DNA of 57,415 nucleotides. Source: Parvularcula maris (lineage in GTDB: Bacteria; Pseudomonadota; Alphaproteobacteria; Caulobacterales; Parvularculaceae). Under the pieces are notes generated by a model that saw only the letters and a list, made by a program, of their open reading frames with translations, was not told the origin of the DNA and did not search any database. Both the position numbers and the translations under genes were made by a program. The stretch spans positions 1-57,415 of the forward strand of contig NZ_JANIBC010000012.1 of NCBI RefSeq assembly GCF_024505085.1, written 5' to 3'. Position 1 is the stretch's first letter. The number at the start of each line of letters is the position of its first letter. Positions 1 to 8,028 of the stretch are shown here, piece by piece.

Positions 1-16
1 AGTTGCTGGCGCTGCT

Positions 17-132
17 GCCCCCTCCGCCCTTCGGGCACCTCCCCCTGCAAGGGGGAGGGAAGCTGTGACCGGCGGTAGCTATCTCCTTCGCTCCCCCACT
101 CCGTGGGGGAGCTGCCGGCAGGCTGAGGGGGC
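17..132. repeat. Intergenic palindromic repeat, copy 1
   Basis: A GC-rich mosaic made of two hairpins: CCTCCCCC facing GGGGGAGG, then CTCCCCC facing GGGGGAG. It ends with the block GAGCTGCCGGCAGGCTGAGG. Near-identical copies lie at 11048-11193 and 52321-52462. It sits just downstream of cckA and may end its transcript, but no T-run follows. Positions 1-166 hold nothing else that I can recognise. Confidence 0.8.
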
Positions 133-166
133 GGCCAGGGCCGGGGCGTCGGCGGCCCCCCTACCG

Positions 167-3100
167 TCAGCGCGTCAGGGCCTCCTTCACGACCGCCGCG
201 ACGCTCGTCAGGGTGAAGGGCTTCTGCAGGTACTTCGCGCCTTCGATCTCGTTGAGCTTGTCGCGCATGGCGGTCTCGGCGTAGCCGGACATGAACACCA
301 CCTTGGCGCCGCGCAGCTTCTCGCCCGCCTCCTGGATGAGGGTCGGGCCGTCCATCTCCGGCATCATGATGTCGGTGAGGATGAGGTCGAAGCGCTCGGC
401 ATCCTCCTCGATCATCTCGAGCGCCTCCTCGCCGTCGGTGGCCTCGTGGATCTCGTAGCCGCACATCTGCAGCGCGCGGGTGACGATGGAGCGGACGCCG
501 TCCTCGTCCTCGACGACCAGGATGCGGCCCTTGCCGGTGGGGTCCTGGGCCTCCTCGACGCGTTTGGTCTCCCGGCGGCGCTCGGCGGCGAGCCTCGCCT
601 CCTCGGCGGTGACGGCGGGCAGGAAGATGCGGAAGGTCGCGCCCTCACCGAGCCTGTTGAAGAGGAAGATGCGCCCGCCCATCTGGCCGATCGCTCCGGC
701 CACGGTGGAAAGGCCTAGCCCGGTGCCCTGGCCCTCGCCCTTGGTGGTGAAGAAGGGCTCGAAGATATCCTCCGTGTGCTCGGCGGGTACGCCGCCGCCG
801 GTGTCGGCGACCTCGATGAGAACGTGATCAACCTCTTCGAGCACCTCATAGCCGTAATCGGCGATCTTCTCGGCGGGAACGTGCTTGGTCTCGATGACCA
901 GCGAGCCGCCGCCCTTGCCCGCCATGGCGTCGCGGGCGTTGACCGCGAGGTTCATGATGGCGAGGTCGACCTGGCCCTTGTCGCATTTGACCTCGGGCAG
1001 GTTCCTTCCGTGCACGACGGAGAGCTGCACTTTCTCGGTGACGCAGCGTTTGAGCGCCGGGGTGAAGTCGTTGAGAAGCTCGGTGATCGAGCAGATCTCC
1101 GGTGTCAGGGTTTGCTTGCGCGAGAAGGCGAGGAGGTTCCGCGTCAGGTCCTGGGCCCGCTGCGAGGTCTCGTAGATCATGGCGAGGTCGCGGTAGGAGG
1201 GGTCGCCCACCGGGTGGTTCCTCATCAGAAGCTCCGTGGACCCCTTCACGACCAGCAGGAGGTTGTTGAAGTCATGGGCGACGGAGCCTGCGATCTGGCC
1301 GATCTGCTGCAGCTTCTGGCCCTGGACGCTCTCCTCCTCCATGCGGCGCTGATAGGTGATGTCCACGGCGTAGAGCACGGTCTGGCGGGGGCCGTAGGCG
1401 CCCCTCCGCCTGCGGACGGGACGCGCGAAGAGGCGGAAGGTGTGCGCCTGGGCGCCCTCGCCGACGCGCACCTCGATGGGCTTGGTCAGCGGCTTGCCCT
1501 GGGCACGGGTCTTCAGCGCCGCCATCAGCTCGGAGATGGCGTGGGAGGTGAAGATGGAGGAGAGCTTGGCACCGTCGCCGCCTTGCGGGAAATAGGCCGT
1601 GAACAGCGTGTTGGCGTAGGTGATCTTGCCGTCCGCCGACGGATCGCCCTCGAGGACCGCCACGCCGAAGGGCGCATCGGTGAGGTCGGCGCCCGCCTGC
1701 ATGCCCACGGGGTCGCCCTTGACGGCGGACTTGTCGGCGATCTCCACACAGACGAAGCCTTCGCCAGTGCCGCCGCGCGTGAAGGGCGTAAGGACCACGT
1801 CCTTGCCGCCCGAAAGCGAGCCGCCGCGCTGACGGATACGGACCTCGTACTCTTCTCCTTCGGTCTCCCAGAGGTGGCGCATGACCGGCGCGCTCTCGCC
1901 GAGGACGACGTCGCCCAAGGTCAGCGGCTGGCCGGGCTTGGTGCCGAAGAGCTCGGCGGCGGCGAGGTTGAACCAGGCGGCAGCACCCGAGCGCTCGAGC
2001 GCCATGACCGGGCGCGGGAAGCGGTGATAGGCCTCCTTGAGCTGGTCCTGCTTGCGGTCCACCTCCTGCTCCTGCAGGCGCCAGGCCGTGTAGAGCTGTC
2101 CGTCTGCGGAGGGGCGCATGGGCCGTGCATCGACGGAGAAGCGGCGCACGGGCAGATCGCCCTTGCCCCGGTGGCTGAGCCTGCCCATGGTCTGGGTCAG
2201 AACCTCCGAGGCCGGAACACCGGAGCGGCAGGCCTTGGCGAGGCGGAACATCTTGGAGCTCTCGGTGCCGGACTGGCCGAACAGGCGGTCGATCCTGGGC
2301 GGAAGGCCCGTCGCGCCGCGCACGCCCGCCTCCTGGGCGATCTCCATGTAGCTGTCGTTCGCATAGACCACGACGCCGTCGCGCGTGGTCACGAGCCGCG
2401 CATCGTTGTCTGCGTCGATGATGCCTTCCGCCAGCCCCAGCGACTGCAGGATCTCGTTGCCCGCGAGCGCTAGGGCGTCGGAGCGGTTGCGGCTCACCCG
2501 CTTGAAGAGGAAGCTCGTCAGGAGGACAGGCGAGTAGGCCTGCACCACGCTGGCGATCGTCAGGACGGTGACGAAGATGAGGATGCCCGCGCCGAAGAGG
2601 CTGGCAACCAGAAGGTCCACGCCGCCCTGATAGGCGCCGTAGCCGAGGGCGCCGACCATCAGCGCCAGGCTCGTCCAGATGGCGAGCGGCGTCACCACCT
2701 CGGCAAGCCTGCGGAGTTTGGGCTCCTTGGGTGCTTCGGGCAGGGGTGCGTCGGCCTTGAGGCCGGTCGTCAGCGTGCCGCCGTCACCGCCGTCGCCGCC
2801 CTGGGGGGTGTCGGTGGTCTCCTCATCGGCCGCATCCATGGCGCGCAGCATGGCGAGGAAGTCGTCCTTGGCACCCGAGGGCTTCTCTTCGACCTCGTCG
2901 AAGGACCGCAGCTCGTCCTCATCCTCGAACTCGTCCTCGGGAAGCGGCTGCAGCACCGGCTTCTCGGCGGAGGCTTCGGGGAGAGGCTCCAGCACGACCT
3001 CTTCATCCTCGCTCAGGTCGATCTGCTTGAGGGGTGGGCGGTCCTTGCGCGCCAGCGGCACCTGAGCAGCGGCGGCGGGCTGCTTCTTGATCTCTTTCGC

Positions 3101-3646
3101 GGCGGGCTTCGGTGCGAAGATAGGCGCAGGGGGCGCGGAGACCTCGTCACGGGCCTTGGAGAGACGCTTGAGGCCGATGGGCTCGGCGCCGTCGTCCTCC
3201 ACCTCGGCAGCGCCGGCGGCCATCTTCTTGGCCGCTTCGATCTGGGCCTTGAGGCGGGCGTGGAGCTCCTCGGCGGGGGTGGGCTGGTTTGCGGGCTCCG
3301 GCGCGGGGGCGGGAGCAGCGGCTTCGGGGGCTGGTTCGGCTTCCCCTTCCATCTCGGAGCGCTTCTTAGCGACCCGCTCGGCCAGGCGCAGGGCCAGGGC
3401 GGCGGCCCCTTCCGCGTCGTCGTCGGTGAGCTTGGAGGGCTCGCTCTCCTTCTTCATCACGTCGAGAAGGATGCGGTCGAAATCCGCCTCGGTGCTGTCG
3501 GACTCCTCGGCAGGCACGTCGGCAAAGGCGATCGCCTTGGAGAGCGCCGCCTTGCCGGTGGTCTTCTTCTCCTCGGCGGAGGTCTCGGCCGATTTACGGC
3601 CACGCCCACCGAGACCCATGAACTTCTTCTTTGCGGCTTCTGCCAT
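167..3646 (-). CDS. cckA: CckA-type hybrid sensor histidine kinase with C-terminal receiver
   Basis: A 1159-residue hybrid kinase. Residues 1-320 are a long Ala/Glu/Pro-rich charged tail, two membrane segments follow at about 320-380, then PAS-like regions. The HisKA motif SVAHDFNNLL has its phospho-His near 791; the N-box NLAVNARDAM is near 900, with DTGGG and GTGLGL G-boxes. The receiver starts near 1040 with its phospho-Asp near 1092 (LTDIMMP) and Lys in QKPF. In the family, CckA feeds phosphate through ChpT to CtrA and controls the alphaproteobacterial cell cycle. Caulobacter CckA is about 690 residues, so the N-terminal extension is unusual. I chose the ATG at 3646 (MAEAAKKKF) after a GTGAGGG-like site. 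An upstream in-frame start would add 31 residues of no family character. The kinase call is secure; the exact orthology to CckA is likely. Confidence 0.88.
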   Translation of the reverse strand: MAEAAKKKFMGLGGRGRKSAETSAEEKKTTGKAALSKAIAFADVPAEESDSTEADFDRILLDVMKKESEPSKLTDDDAEGAAALALRLAERVAKKRSEMEGEAEPAPEAAAPAPAPEPANQPTPAEELHARLKAQIEAAKKMAAGAAEVEDDGAEPIGLKRLSKARDEVSAPPAPIFAPKPAAKEIKKQPAAAAQVPLARKDRPPLKQIDLSEDEEVVLEPLPEASAEKPVLQPLPEDEFEDEDELRSFDEVEEKPSGAKDDFLAMLRAMDAADEETTDTPQGGDGGDGGTLTTGLKADAPLPEAPKEPKLRRLAEVVTPLAIWTSLALMVGALGYGAYQGGVDLLVASLFGAGILIFVTVLTIASVVQAYSPVLLTSFLFKRVSRNRSDALALAGNEILQSLGLAEGIIDADNDARLVTTRDGVVVYANDSYMEIAQEAGVRGATGLPPRIDRLFGQSGTESSKMFRLAKACRSGVPASEVLTQTMGRLSHRGKGDLPVRRFSVDARPMRPSADGQLYTAWRLQEQEVDRKQDQLKEAYHRFPRPVMALERSGAAAWFNLAAAELFGTKPGQPLTLGDVVLGESAPVMRHLWETEGEEYEVRIRQRGGSLSGGKDVVLTPFTRGGTGEGFVCVEIADKSAVKGDPVGMQAGADLTDAPFGVAVLEGDPSADGKITYANTLFTAYFPQGGDGAKLSSIFTSHAISELMAALKTRAQGKPLTKPIEVRVGEGAQAHTFRLFARPVRRRRGAYGPRQTVLYAVDITYQRRMEEESVQGQKLQQIGQIAGSVAHDFNNLLLVVKGSTELLMRNHPVGDPSYRDLAMIYETSQRAQDLTRNLLAFSRKQTLTPEICSITELLNDFTPALKRCVTEKVQLSVVHGRNLPEVKCDKGQVDLAIMNLAVNARDAMAGKGGGSLVIETKHVPAEKIADYGYEVLEEVDHVLIEVADTGGGVPAEHTEDIFEPFFTTKGEGQGTGLGLSTVAGAIGQMGGRIFLFNRLGEGATFRIFLPAVTAEEARLAAERRRETKRVEEAQDPTGKGRILVVEDEDGVRSIVTRALQMCGYEIHEATDGEEALEMIEEDAERFDLILTDIMMPEMDGPTLIQEAGEKLRGAKVVFMSGYAETAMRDKLNEIEGAKYLQKPFTLTSVAAVVKEALTR

Positions 3647-3746
3647 GCTGCCCTCACCATCCTGTCCCTGCGCACCCACACGGCAGCCTTCTGACCGCCC
3701 AAGCGCAAGCCGGACTTTTCGACCTAAGCTGGTTCGCAAGGTAGCG

Positions 3747-3762
3747 TTACCCTAACGTTAAC
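3747..3762. promoter_or_regulatory. Possible CtrA box between cckA and the patatin gene
   Basis: TTAC-N7-TTAAC matches the known CtrA site TTAA-N7-TTAAC with one mismatch. It lies in the 156-bp divergent gap between the cckA start (3646) and the patatin start (3803). One such match can occur by chance, so this is a candidate only. Confidence 0.3.
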
Positions 3763-3802
3763 GGACCTTGCGAATTTCTTATCGCTAGGGTCTGGAGGGG
3801 CT

Positions 3803-4852
3803 ATGGATGAAAACCTTCCCAAGATCGGCATGGCCTGGGGCTCGGGCGCCGCGAGGGGCTGGGCGCATGTGGGGGTCCTGCGGGCGCTGGACGAGCTAGG
3901 TATTAACGTCGAGATCGAAGCGGGCTGCTCGGTCGGCGCGCTCGTCTCGGCGGCGAGACGCCTCGGTATCTGGGAGGAGTTCCTGCGCTGGGCGCGGGAG
4001 CTGAACCCGGTCGGAGCGCTCGGCCAGTTCGCCATCTCCATCGGTGCGGGCGGCTTCGTCGACCCGGCCCGCGCCTTCGATGTGTTCCGCTACGCCGACA
4101 AGGACATCACCGAGCTCGACGCCCCCTGGGGCGCGGTGGCGACGGACCTCGCCACTGGGTCGGAGGTCTGGCTGACCAAGGGGTCGGTGCTGAACGCGGC
4201 GAGGGCGTCGAGCGCCATCCCCCTCGTCTTCCAGGCGGCGCCGGTCATGTTCGAGGGGGCCGAGCGGTGGATGATCGACGGCGCCGCGTCGAACCCAGTA
4301 CCGGTGAGCCTCGCCAGGGCGCTCGGCGCGGACCGGGTGATCGCGGTGGACCTCAACGCCTCGGCGGTGACCCTGAAGCGCTTCGTGAGGCCTAAGACCA
4401 CCGCCGTCGTCCCGGTGGCCGAGCCGGCCGCCACCGATGAGCACTCCTTCATCCCTGTACCCGTGCAGCGCTTCATCCGCGACACCCAGAGCTATCTGGA
4501 ACGGGAGATCAGCATGGCCCGCGCGCGCGTCCTGGCCAAACCGCAGCTGTTCGAGACGGCCGGGGCCACCATGGATATTGTCCAGGCGCACCTCGCCGCC
4601 GCCCGCGCGCAGATCGACGTGGCCGACCTCCGGCTCACCCCCGAGCTCGACGACATCTCCCCTGCTGCCTTCGACCGTTGGGAGGAGATTGAGGAGCGCG
4701 GCTATCTCGAAGCCATGAAGCGCCGCGAGCAGCTTCTGCTCGTTGCCGGGATCAAGGATGTCACCTGCGAGGCGCCGCAGAACCCGCAACTTCGCGAAGT
4801 ACCCCGGAAAACTCTTGAAGATAAGAGCGGAGGGGACCAAAGGAACGCGTAA
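3803..4852 (+). CDS. Patatin-like phospholipase (RssA/NTE family)
   Basis: A 349-residue protein with the patatin fold's Ser-Asp dyad. The oxyanion-loop motif GSGAARGW lies at residues 13-20. The nucleophile elbow GCSVG places Ser at 43, and DGA places Asp at 159. Family members hydrolyse acyl chains of phospholipids or other lipids. There is no signal peptide, so it is probably cytoplasmic or peripheral on the inner membrane. The start ATG follows a strong GGAGGGG site. It is divergent from cckA, and the substrate cannot be told from sequence. Confidence 0.85.
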   Translation: MDENLPKIGMAWGSGAARGWAHVGVLRALDELGINVEIEAGCSVGALVSAARRLGIWEEFLRWARELNPVGALGQFAISIGAGGFVDPARAFDVFRYADKDITELDAPWGAVATDLATGSEVWLTKGSVLNAARASSAIPLVFQAAPVMFEGAERWMIDGAASNPVPVSLARALGADRVIAVDLNASAVTLKRFVRPKTTAVVPVAEPAATDEHSFIPVPVQRFIRDTQSYLEREISMARARVLAKPQLFETAGATMDIVQAHLAAARAQIDVADLRLTPELDDISPAAFDRWEEIEERGYLEAMKRREQLLLVAGIKDVTCEAPQNPQLREVPRKTLEDKSGGDQRNA

Positions 4853-4916
4853 CAAAGGCGCGCTGCCTGACGAAGATCCGCGGGAGATGGCCCATATGGG
4901 CCATGGGAGGGACAAG

Positions 4917-5441
4917 ATGTTGAGAACGATCGCCGCACTGGTGACTTTGCCGGTTCTGGTCGCAGCCTGCGGCGCGGACGGCACCGAAGGCGAGAACCAG
5001 CCTCCCCGCGCCGAAACGCAGCGCGATGTCCTGTCCGAACCCCGCTTCACCACCAAGAAGAGCACGCTGTCCTTCGAGGAGACCCTCGCCGCCCTCTACC
5101 GCGCCATCGACGAGCGGGATCTGACGGTCTTCGCCAGCATCGACCACCAGGCGGGCGCCGCCGAGGCCGATCTTCAGATGCGCCCGGCCACGGTGGTCGT
5201 CTTCGGCTCCCCCGCCATCGGCACCGCCCTGATGCAGGCCGAGCCGATCCTCGCGGCCGAACTCCCCCTGCGCGCGGCGGTCTATGAGAACGCCGAAGGC
5301 GAGGTGGTGGTCGCCGTCACGAGCCCCAACGTCCTGACACGGACCTATCCGGGCCTCGAGACCGAGAAGAAGCGCCTCGAACGGATCGCCGAGAACCTCA
5401 AGACCCTGGCCGCCGAAGCGACGGGGACGGAGGGCCGATAA
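4917..5441 (+). CDS. DUF302-domain lipoprotein
   Basis: A 174-residue secreted lipoprotein. The N-terminus MLRTIAALVTLPVLVAACG is a signal peptide with a lipobox ending in Cys. A DUF302 domain follows (from about residue 45: LSFEETLAALYRAIDERDL, then a conserved stretch with FGSPAIGTALMQ). The domain's function is unknown. I chose the ATG at 4917 because GGGAGG stands 6-8 bases upstream and the signal peptide begins there; the longer reading to 4743 overlaps the lipase gene and gives no signal peptide. It is 64 bases after the lipase gene, perhaps in the same transcript. Confidence 0.82.
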   Translation: MLRTIAALVTLPVLVAACGADGTEGENQPPRAETQRDVLSEPRFTTKKSTLSFEETLAALYRAIDERDLTVFASIDHQAGAAEADLQMRPATVVVFGSPAIGTALMQAEPILAAELPLRAAVYENAEGEVVVAVTSPNVLTRTYPGLETEKKRLERIAENLKTLAAEATGTEGR

Positions 5442-5477
5442 GTTTTACTGAGAGCGCAGGGCTTGGTTCTAGCGCTT

Positions 5478-5615
5478 CCCTCTCCCGTTCAGGGGAGAGG
5501 GACCGTGGGTAAGGGCTTCGAAGCATAAAGACTGGCGGGAAGCGCCGCGCTACGGCTTTGCCGATCCCCTCACCCGAAATCGAAGATTTCGACCTCTCCC
5601 GCGGGCGGGAGAGGT
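5478..5615. repeat. Inverted-repeat intergenic element between convergent genes
   Basis: Two hairpins bracket about 90 bases: CCCTCTCCC facing GGGGAGAGGG at 5478-5501, and ACCTCTCCCGC facing GCGGGAGAGGT at 5592-5615, preceded by the small palindrome GAAATCGAAGATTTC. The outer arms are related to each other, as in bacterial REP pairs. It lies between the DUF302 and fasciclin genes, which converge, and could stop transcription from both sides. Confidence 0.65.
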
Positions 5616-5627
5616 AGCCGCGACGGC

Positions 5628-6197
5628 TTACGACTCAGACGGAGACGTCGCAGGAAGCAGGACGCCGTCGATCGCGTGGATCACGCCGTTCGTAGCCGGA
5701 ACGTCCGTCTTCACCACCTTGATCTCGTTGCCCGCGACATCGGTCAGGATGACGTCGCCGTTCTCCACGCGAGCCGTGAGCTCGGAGCCCTCGACCGTCG
5801 TGACCTTGGCTTCGCCGCCGCCGTCGCGGATCATCTTGGTGAGATCCTTGGCGGCCACCTTGCCGGAAACCACGTGGTAGGTCAGCACCATGGTGAGGGC
5901 CTGGCGGTTGTCCTCTTCGAGAAGCGCATCGACCGCGCCCTCGGGCAGGGCTGCGAAAGCGTCGTTGACCGGCGCGAAGACCGTGAACGGACCTTCGCTG
6001 TTCAACGTGTCGACGAGCTCAGCGGTCTTGACCGCGGTCACCAGCGTCGAGAACTGATCGTTGCCGGCGGCGACGCCGACGATAGTCTCTTCGGCCTTGG
6101 CCATCTTCTTCTTGCCGTGGTGGTCGGCGGCTACGGACGCAGCCGGAGCGGCGGCGAGAGAGGCGGCAGCGGCAAGCAGAGCGAAACGGAACTTCAT
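5628..6197 (-). CDS. Secreted fasciclin (FAS1) domain protein
   Basis: A 189-residue protein with an N-terminal signal peptide (MKFRFALLAAAASLAAAPAA) and one FAS1 domain. FAS1 hallmarks are visible: GPFTVFAPVNDAFAALP near residues 70-85, LTYHVVSGK, and the closing NGVIHAIDGVLLP. Such proteins are periplasmic or surface adhesion or ligand-binding proteins; no enzyme activity is known for them. The start is the ATG at 6197, preceded by a perfect AGGAGG; an upstream in-frame codon at 6227 would put ten residues before the signal peptide. It stands alone and convergent with the DUF302 gene. Confidence 0.9.
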   Translation of the reverse strand: MKFRFALLAAAASLAAAPAASVAADHHGKKKMAKAEETIVGVAAGNDQFSTLVTAVKTAELVDTLNSEGPFTVFAPVNDAFAALPEGAVDALLEEDNRQALTMVLTYHVVSGKVAAKDLTKMIRDGGGEAKVTTVEGSELTARVENGDVILTDVAGNEIKVVKTDVPATNGVIHAIDGVLLPATSPSES

Positions 6198-6356
6198 AGG
6201 ACTTCCTCCTGGTCGGTTTATCGACATTCGGAATGTAGAAGCTCCCGCCCACCTGACGAGGGCTCAGACTGCGGCATTCGGTGGCAAAAGCGGGGGTATT
6301 TCCTCAAACCGCGGTAAGGTTCAACTTGCAGACGCACTAAAGCGAAGGAACAATCC

Positions 6357-6971
6357 ATGACACTGACCATCTACCACTCTCCCTTCGCCCGTTCGGTCCG
6401 CGTGCGCTGGCAGTGTCTGGAGCAGGGCCTCAGCCATGAGATCGAGCGGGTCGAGAACAACAAGGCCTTCCTGGCGACCCCGGAGTACCGCGCGGTGAAC
6501 CCGGCGGGGAAGATCCCGGCCCTCAAGGACGGCGAGCTGATCCTGTTCGAAAGCACCGCCATCCAGGAGTACCTCCTGACCAAGCCGGGGGCGGAGAAGC
6601 TGGCGCCGAAGCCGGGCGACAAGCTCTACGGCCCGTTCCTGCAATGGCTTCATTTCGGCGAGGCGGGGATGGGCATGTATGTCACCCTCGCCCTCGCCCA
6701 CAACAAGATGCTGCCCGAGGAGCACCGCATCCCGGCCATGGCCGCCTGGGGCAAAAGGGAAGCGGAGAACGCCTACGAAGTTCTTGCCGGACCCCTGCGC
6801 GCCCATGACTACCTTCTGCCGAGCGGCTTCTCCGCGGCGGACATCTCGGTGGTCTACATGCTGCTATTGGCCAAGTTCGCGGGCATCTTCGATGGCGCGC
6901 CGGACGAGGTGAAGGCGTATTTCGGGCGCTGCACCGAGCGAGAGCACTGGAAGACGGCGACGGCTGACTGA
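6357..6971 (+). CDS. Glutathione S-transferase family protein
   Basis: A 204-residue cytosolic protein with an N-terminal thioredoxin-like fold, beginning ITIYHSP-like (LTIYHSPFARSVRVRW). It has the glutathione-binding cis-Pro region NPAGKIPAL and the ESTAIQEYL motif near residues 60-72. An all-helical C-terminal half with SGFSAADISV follows. Bacterial GSTs conjugate glutathione to electrophiles or take part in dehalogenation and isomerisation; the substrate is not evident. An AAGGAAC site precedes the ATG. It is divergent from the fasciclin gene and convergent with the lipoprotein at 7099. Confidence 0.87.
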   Translation: MTLTIYHSPFARSVRVRWQCLEQGLSHEIERVENNKAFLATPEYRAVNPAGKIPALKDGELILFESTAIQEYLLTKPGAEKLAPKPGDKLYGPFLQWLHFGEAGMGMYVTLALAHNKMLPEEHRIPAMAAWGKREAENAYEVLAGPLRAHDYLLPSGFSAADISVVYMLLLAKFAGIFDGAPDEVKAYFGRCTEREHWKTATAD

Positions 6972-6986
6972 GGTCGATCCTGCGCC

Positions 6987-7081
6987 TTCCCACGGCTTGT
7001 CCGTGGGACCCAACTCCTACGCTCCGTCCGGTTGCTGCTCAAGGTGATGGGTCCCACGGATCGCTTACGCGCCCGTGGGAA
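6987..7081. repeat. Long imperfect inverted repeat
   Basis: The left arm TTCCCACGG...TCCGTGGGACCCA (from 6987) reappears in reverse complement at 7049-7081 as TGGGTCCCACGGA...CCGTGGGAA. Each arm can also fold on itself. It fills the gap between the convergent GST and lipoprotein genes. It may be a mobile non-coding repeat that also acts as a terminator. Confidence 0.65.
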
Positions 7082-7098
7082 TGCGCCCTGATTTCAAC

Positions 7099-7779
7099 CT
7101 AAAGGCGGTCCAGCGCCTGCCCTGCCTGGTTGCGCACCCGGCCCGGCAGGCTGCTCTCCGTGTGGATGAACTCCAGCACCTCGGCCTTCTTCACATTGTA
7201 GAGACGCACCGCGCGCTCTTCGGGGCGGTTGTTACGGTCGAGGTCCACGATGGTCTCGTAGCGCACCGGGAAGCGGTAGGGGTTGGGCCGCGCATGCACG
7301 CCGTCATACTGGCTGGGCGAGAGACCGGCGTGGAGCTCGCAGGTGGTCTTCATGGCGATCTCGCCAAGGGGCTGGCGGCGCTTGGCCCGACGGATGAGGC
7401 GCTGCTGCACCTTGGCGTATTCAGGGTTGCGGGTGGTCTCGCAGGGCGGGATCACCTGGGGGGTCGGCGAGACGAGGCCGCGGGGCACGAGGTTCGAGCC
7501 GCGCAGCTCCCGCAGGGCGGCGAAGCTGATCTCGTCGGCGGGGAAGAGGCGGTCGGCATAGCCCTCCCAGTCGCCGCGGCGCCACTCGCGGCGGCCAGGA
7601 TTGGTTGCGTCATAGACCACCACGGCCTGGTTCACGCCCACCTTCTCCACCTTGAGGAAGTAGTCGCCCTCCAGCTCCATGTAGCGGAGCGTGTAGGCGC
7701 CGGTCTCCGGTACGGGAGGCACGCTGGTGGCGCAGGCCGCCAGAAGGGCCGCGCCCAAAATCATCGAAAAAATACGCAT
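7099..7779 (-). CDS. Putative lipoprotein of unknown function
   Basis: A 226-residue protein that I do not recognise. It starts with MRIFSMILGAALLAACA, a signal peptide with a lipobox Cys, so it is probably anchored in the outer membrane. The mature part is rich in Arg, Tyr and Glu, has two Cys (in PPCETT and TTCELH) that could pair, and has no transmembrane segment. A GGGAGGG site precedes the ATG, which supports the start. It stands alone between repeats. Confidence 0.72.
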   Translation of the reverse strand: MRIFSMILGAALLAACATSVPPVPETGAYTLRYMELEGDYFLKVEKVGVNQAVVVYDATNPGRREWRRGDWEGYADRLFPADEISFAALRELRGSNLVPRGLVSPTPQVIPPCETTRNPEYAKVQQRLIRRAKRRQPLGEIAMKTTCELHAGLSPSQYDGVHARPNPYRFPVRYETIVDLDRNNRPEERAVRLYNVKKAEVLEFIHTESSLPGRVRNQAGQALDRL

Positions 7780-7920
7780 CGGTGCCCTCCCAAGGGTTGG
7801 TGACCCCCCTGCTGCAAGGGATGGGCCAGCCCTGCTGATGCTTCAAGAAGGCGCGGGCGTTACGGAAGTTCCATCATGCGTGCTTGAGCGGGAGTGTGGT
7901 GGCAAAAGCACAACACCGGC

Positions 7921-8028
7921 CTAGAGCATCGGACTGCTTCATAGAATCAGTCCGATGCTCTAGGTTCCTGTTTCGAAGCATCTTTCCACCGCGAACCAGT
8001 TTCCACTTCGCGGTCCGATGCTCTAGAG
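7921..8028. repeat. Three-arm GTCCGATGCTCTAG repeat
   Basis: CTAGAGCATCGGACTG at 7921-7936 faces its exact reverse complement at 7948-7963, giving a 16-bp stem with an 11-base loop. A third copy of the arm, GGTCCGATGCTCTAG, lies at 8012-8026. The stop codon of the helicase gene (8023-8025) lies inside this third arm. Similar GAGCATC elements are common in alphaproteobacterial intergenic DNA. The rest of the gap 7780-8022 shows nothing else. Confidence 0.8.

Noticed and set aside
776-2473. A long open frame on the plus strand opposite cckA
   Set aside because: High GC makes antisense frames long. The translation has no family character and the minus-strand kinase motifs are unambiguous.
3740-3753. 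GGTAGCGTTACC as another operator of the xylan regulon
   Set aside because: About five mismatches to the consensus and upstream of cckA/lipase genes; it is only partly alike.
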